Source of the DNA: Planctomycetaceae bacterium
GTDB taxonomy: Bacteria > Planctomycetota > Planctomycetia > Pirellulales > Pirellulaceae
Reading direction: 5' to 3'
DNA length: 6,267 nt
NCBI GenBank assembly: GCA_003501565.1
Contig: DNPC01000719.1
Span: 1 to 6,267, forward strand
Of the stretch, positions 5,482-6,267 are shown piece after piece (the stretch's first letter is position 1; the number at the start of each line of letters is the position of its first letter). Under the pieces are notes generated by a model, which saw nothing but the letters and a program-made list of their open reading frames with translations, searched no databases and was not told the DNA's origin. Position numbers and translations under genes: made by a program.

Positions 5482-6267
5482 TTAAGATTCTTCGGTTGGC
5501 TTAGGCGGCATCTTGGGCATGTCGGGGACTTTGCCGCTAAGCGATTTCAGGAAGAGCGTCAGTCGACGTACGTCCTCTTGATTGACTTCCTGGCCGACTT
5601 GGTACTCGATCATCAACGCAACCGTCTCTTCGAGCGTCTCGATGCTTCCGTCATGAAGGTAGGGTGCCGTGTTTTCAACGTTTCGTAGTGAAGGAACGCG
5701 GAAAACGAAACGATCGTTTTCGTTTTCGGTGACATTGAATCGCCCCAGGTCTTGCTTGTCCGCAGGTCGATGGTCACCGTAGTAATCCTTGGACGAACCA
5801 AGTTTCTGGAACAACTGTCCTCCGACTCCCTCACCGCTGTGGCATGAAACGCAATTCATCTTCTTGAAAACATAGTAGCCAGCGTACGCATCGGAGCTGA
5901 GTGCAGATTCATCTCCACGCAGCCAATTGTCAAAAGGATTGTCGACCGTTAGCAAGGCCCGTTGATAGGTCGCCAGCGCGGTGCGGACTCGTTCTTCATT
6001 GGGTTCACCACCGAGGAAGTTGATGAACATCTCGTTGTAACGTGGGTTGGCGGTCAAGTACTTCAGCACACGACGCCAGTCCGAGTTCATTTCTGTTGGG
6101 CTCGTAAGTGGGCCGTCGACTTGCTCTTCAAGCGTAGCGACTCTACCATCCCAAAACTGGGCGTGATTGATCGCGGCCGTCAGGATGCTGGGAGTGTTAA
6201 ATAGGCCTGGTTGGCCACCAAATCCTTCTGGGAGAGTTCGGCCGTCGTCGCCGCCATTGTGGATGTC
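5482..6267 (-). CDS. Di-haem cytochrome c peroxidase, MauG/CcpA family (C-terminal part; 5' end outside window)
   Basis: The reverse-strand frame is open from the window edge to the TAA at 5482-5484 (261 codons). An internal Met at 6090 is not the start, because family-specific sequence continues upstream of it: GGDDG, FNTPSILTAAINHAQFWDGR and TLEEQVDGPL, ending in SPTEM. The enzyme reduces H2O2 to water in the periplasm using electrons from small c-type cytochromes or similar donors. Visible features are the bacterial CCP 'QFWDGR' segment, the C-terminal-domain haem site CVSCH (bases 5839-5853) followed by SGEGVGG, FVFRVPSLRNVENTAPYLHDGS with its conserved Pro-Tyr-x-His-Asp-Gly, and TLEETVALMIEYQ. 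The protein ends in a Met/Pro-rich tail (DMPKMPPKPTEES). The N-terminal haem CxxCH is not in the window; in relatives a CH pair directly precedes a 'D-x-x-x-GG-x-D' stretch like the one at the edge, so it should lie just beyond base 6267. Family is sure; CCP versus MauG-like modifying enzyme is less so. It converges with the reductase gene. Confidence 0.92.
   Translation of the reverse strand, partial: DIHNGGDDGRTLPEGFGGQPGLFNTPSILTAAINHAQFWDGRVATLEEQVDGPLTSPTEMNSDWRRVLKYLTANPRYNEMFINFLGGEPNEERVRTALATYQRALLTVDNPFDNWLRGDESALSSDAYAGYYVFKKMNCVSCHSGEGVGGQLFQKLGSSKDYYGDHRPADKQDLGRFNVTENENDRFVFRVPSLRNVENTAPYLHDGSIETLEETVALMIEYQVGQEVNQEDVRRLTLFLKSLSGKVPDMPKMPPKPTEES

Noticed and set aside
5407..5491. 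Inverted 8-base arms AGAATCTT/AAGATTCT as a bidirectional terminator
   Set aside because: The arms are 69 bases apart and the right arm runs into the peroxidase stop and coding end; there is no GC-rich stem with a T-run, so it is not supported as a terminator.
5482..6090. Peroxidase read as a complete 202-aa protein starting at the Met at 6090
   Set aside because: Conserved peroxidase sequence (QFWDGR, TLEEQ) continues in frame upstream to the window edge, so this Met is internal (it belongs to the SPTEM stretch).

Overview
The window looks like chromosomal DNA from a planctomycete, most likely the Pirellulales (Rhodopirellula-like) group. This rests on remembered protein style, not on a search. 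The pointers are a secreted squalene-cyclase-repeat protein ending in the group's typical 'YRFLPIYER'-like tail, a very long secreted protein with a C-terminal TlpA thioredoxin domain, a di-haem cytochrome c peroxidase, and mostly weak or absent Shine-Dalgarno sequences.

Left two thirds (1-4394, + strand): three genes packed as one operon. The first is the C-terminal end of an unrecognised helical protein whose start lies off the left edge. Ten bases later comes an exported alpha/alpha-toroid (prenyltransferase/squalene-oxidase-repeat) protein of 352 aa that lacks the catalytic acid motif of true cyclases. Overlapping it by 11 bases is a 964-aa exported protein made of about eight degenerate beta-rich repeats, an inserted LamG-like beta-sandwich, and a C-terminal TlpA domain with an intact WCGPC active site. 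The tight packing suggests the three products work together outside the cytoplasm. Their joint function is not known to me, and this is the best candidate in the window for an undescribed system.

Middle (4395-5401, + strand): a gap of about 170 bases holds a possible hairpin and a GATAAT box placed so that the next gene could be read from a leaderless mRNA. That gene is a short-chain dehydrogenase/reductase of 278 aa. It has Asp in place of the catalytic Ser and an Arg in the glycine-rich loop, both marks of the pteridine reductase (PTR1/FolM) branch.

Right end (5482-6267, - strand): the C-terminal 261 codons of a di-haem cytochrome c peroxidase (MauG/CcpA family), convergent with the reductase gene and cut by the window edge. 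The second haem motif (CVSCH) is inside; the first is expected immediately beyond the edge. No RNA genes, CRISPR arrays, insertion sequences or prophage genes were seen.
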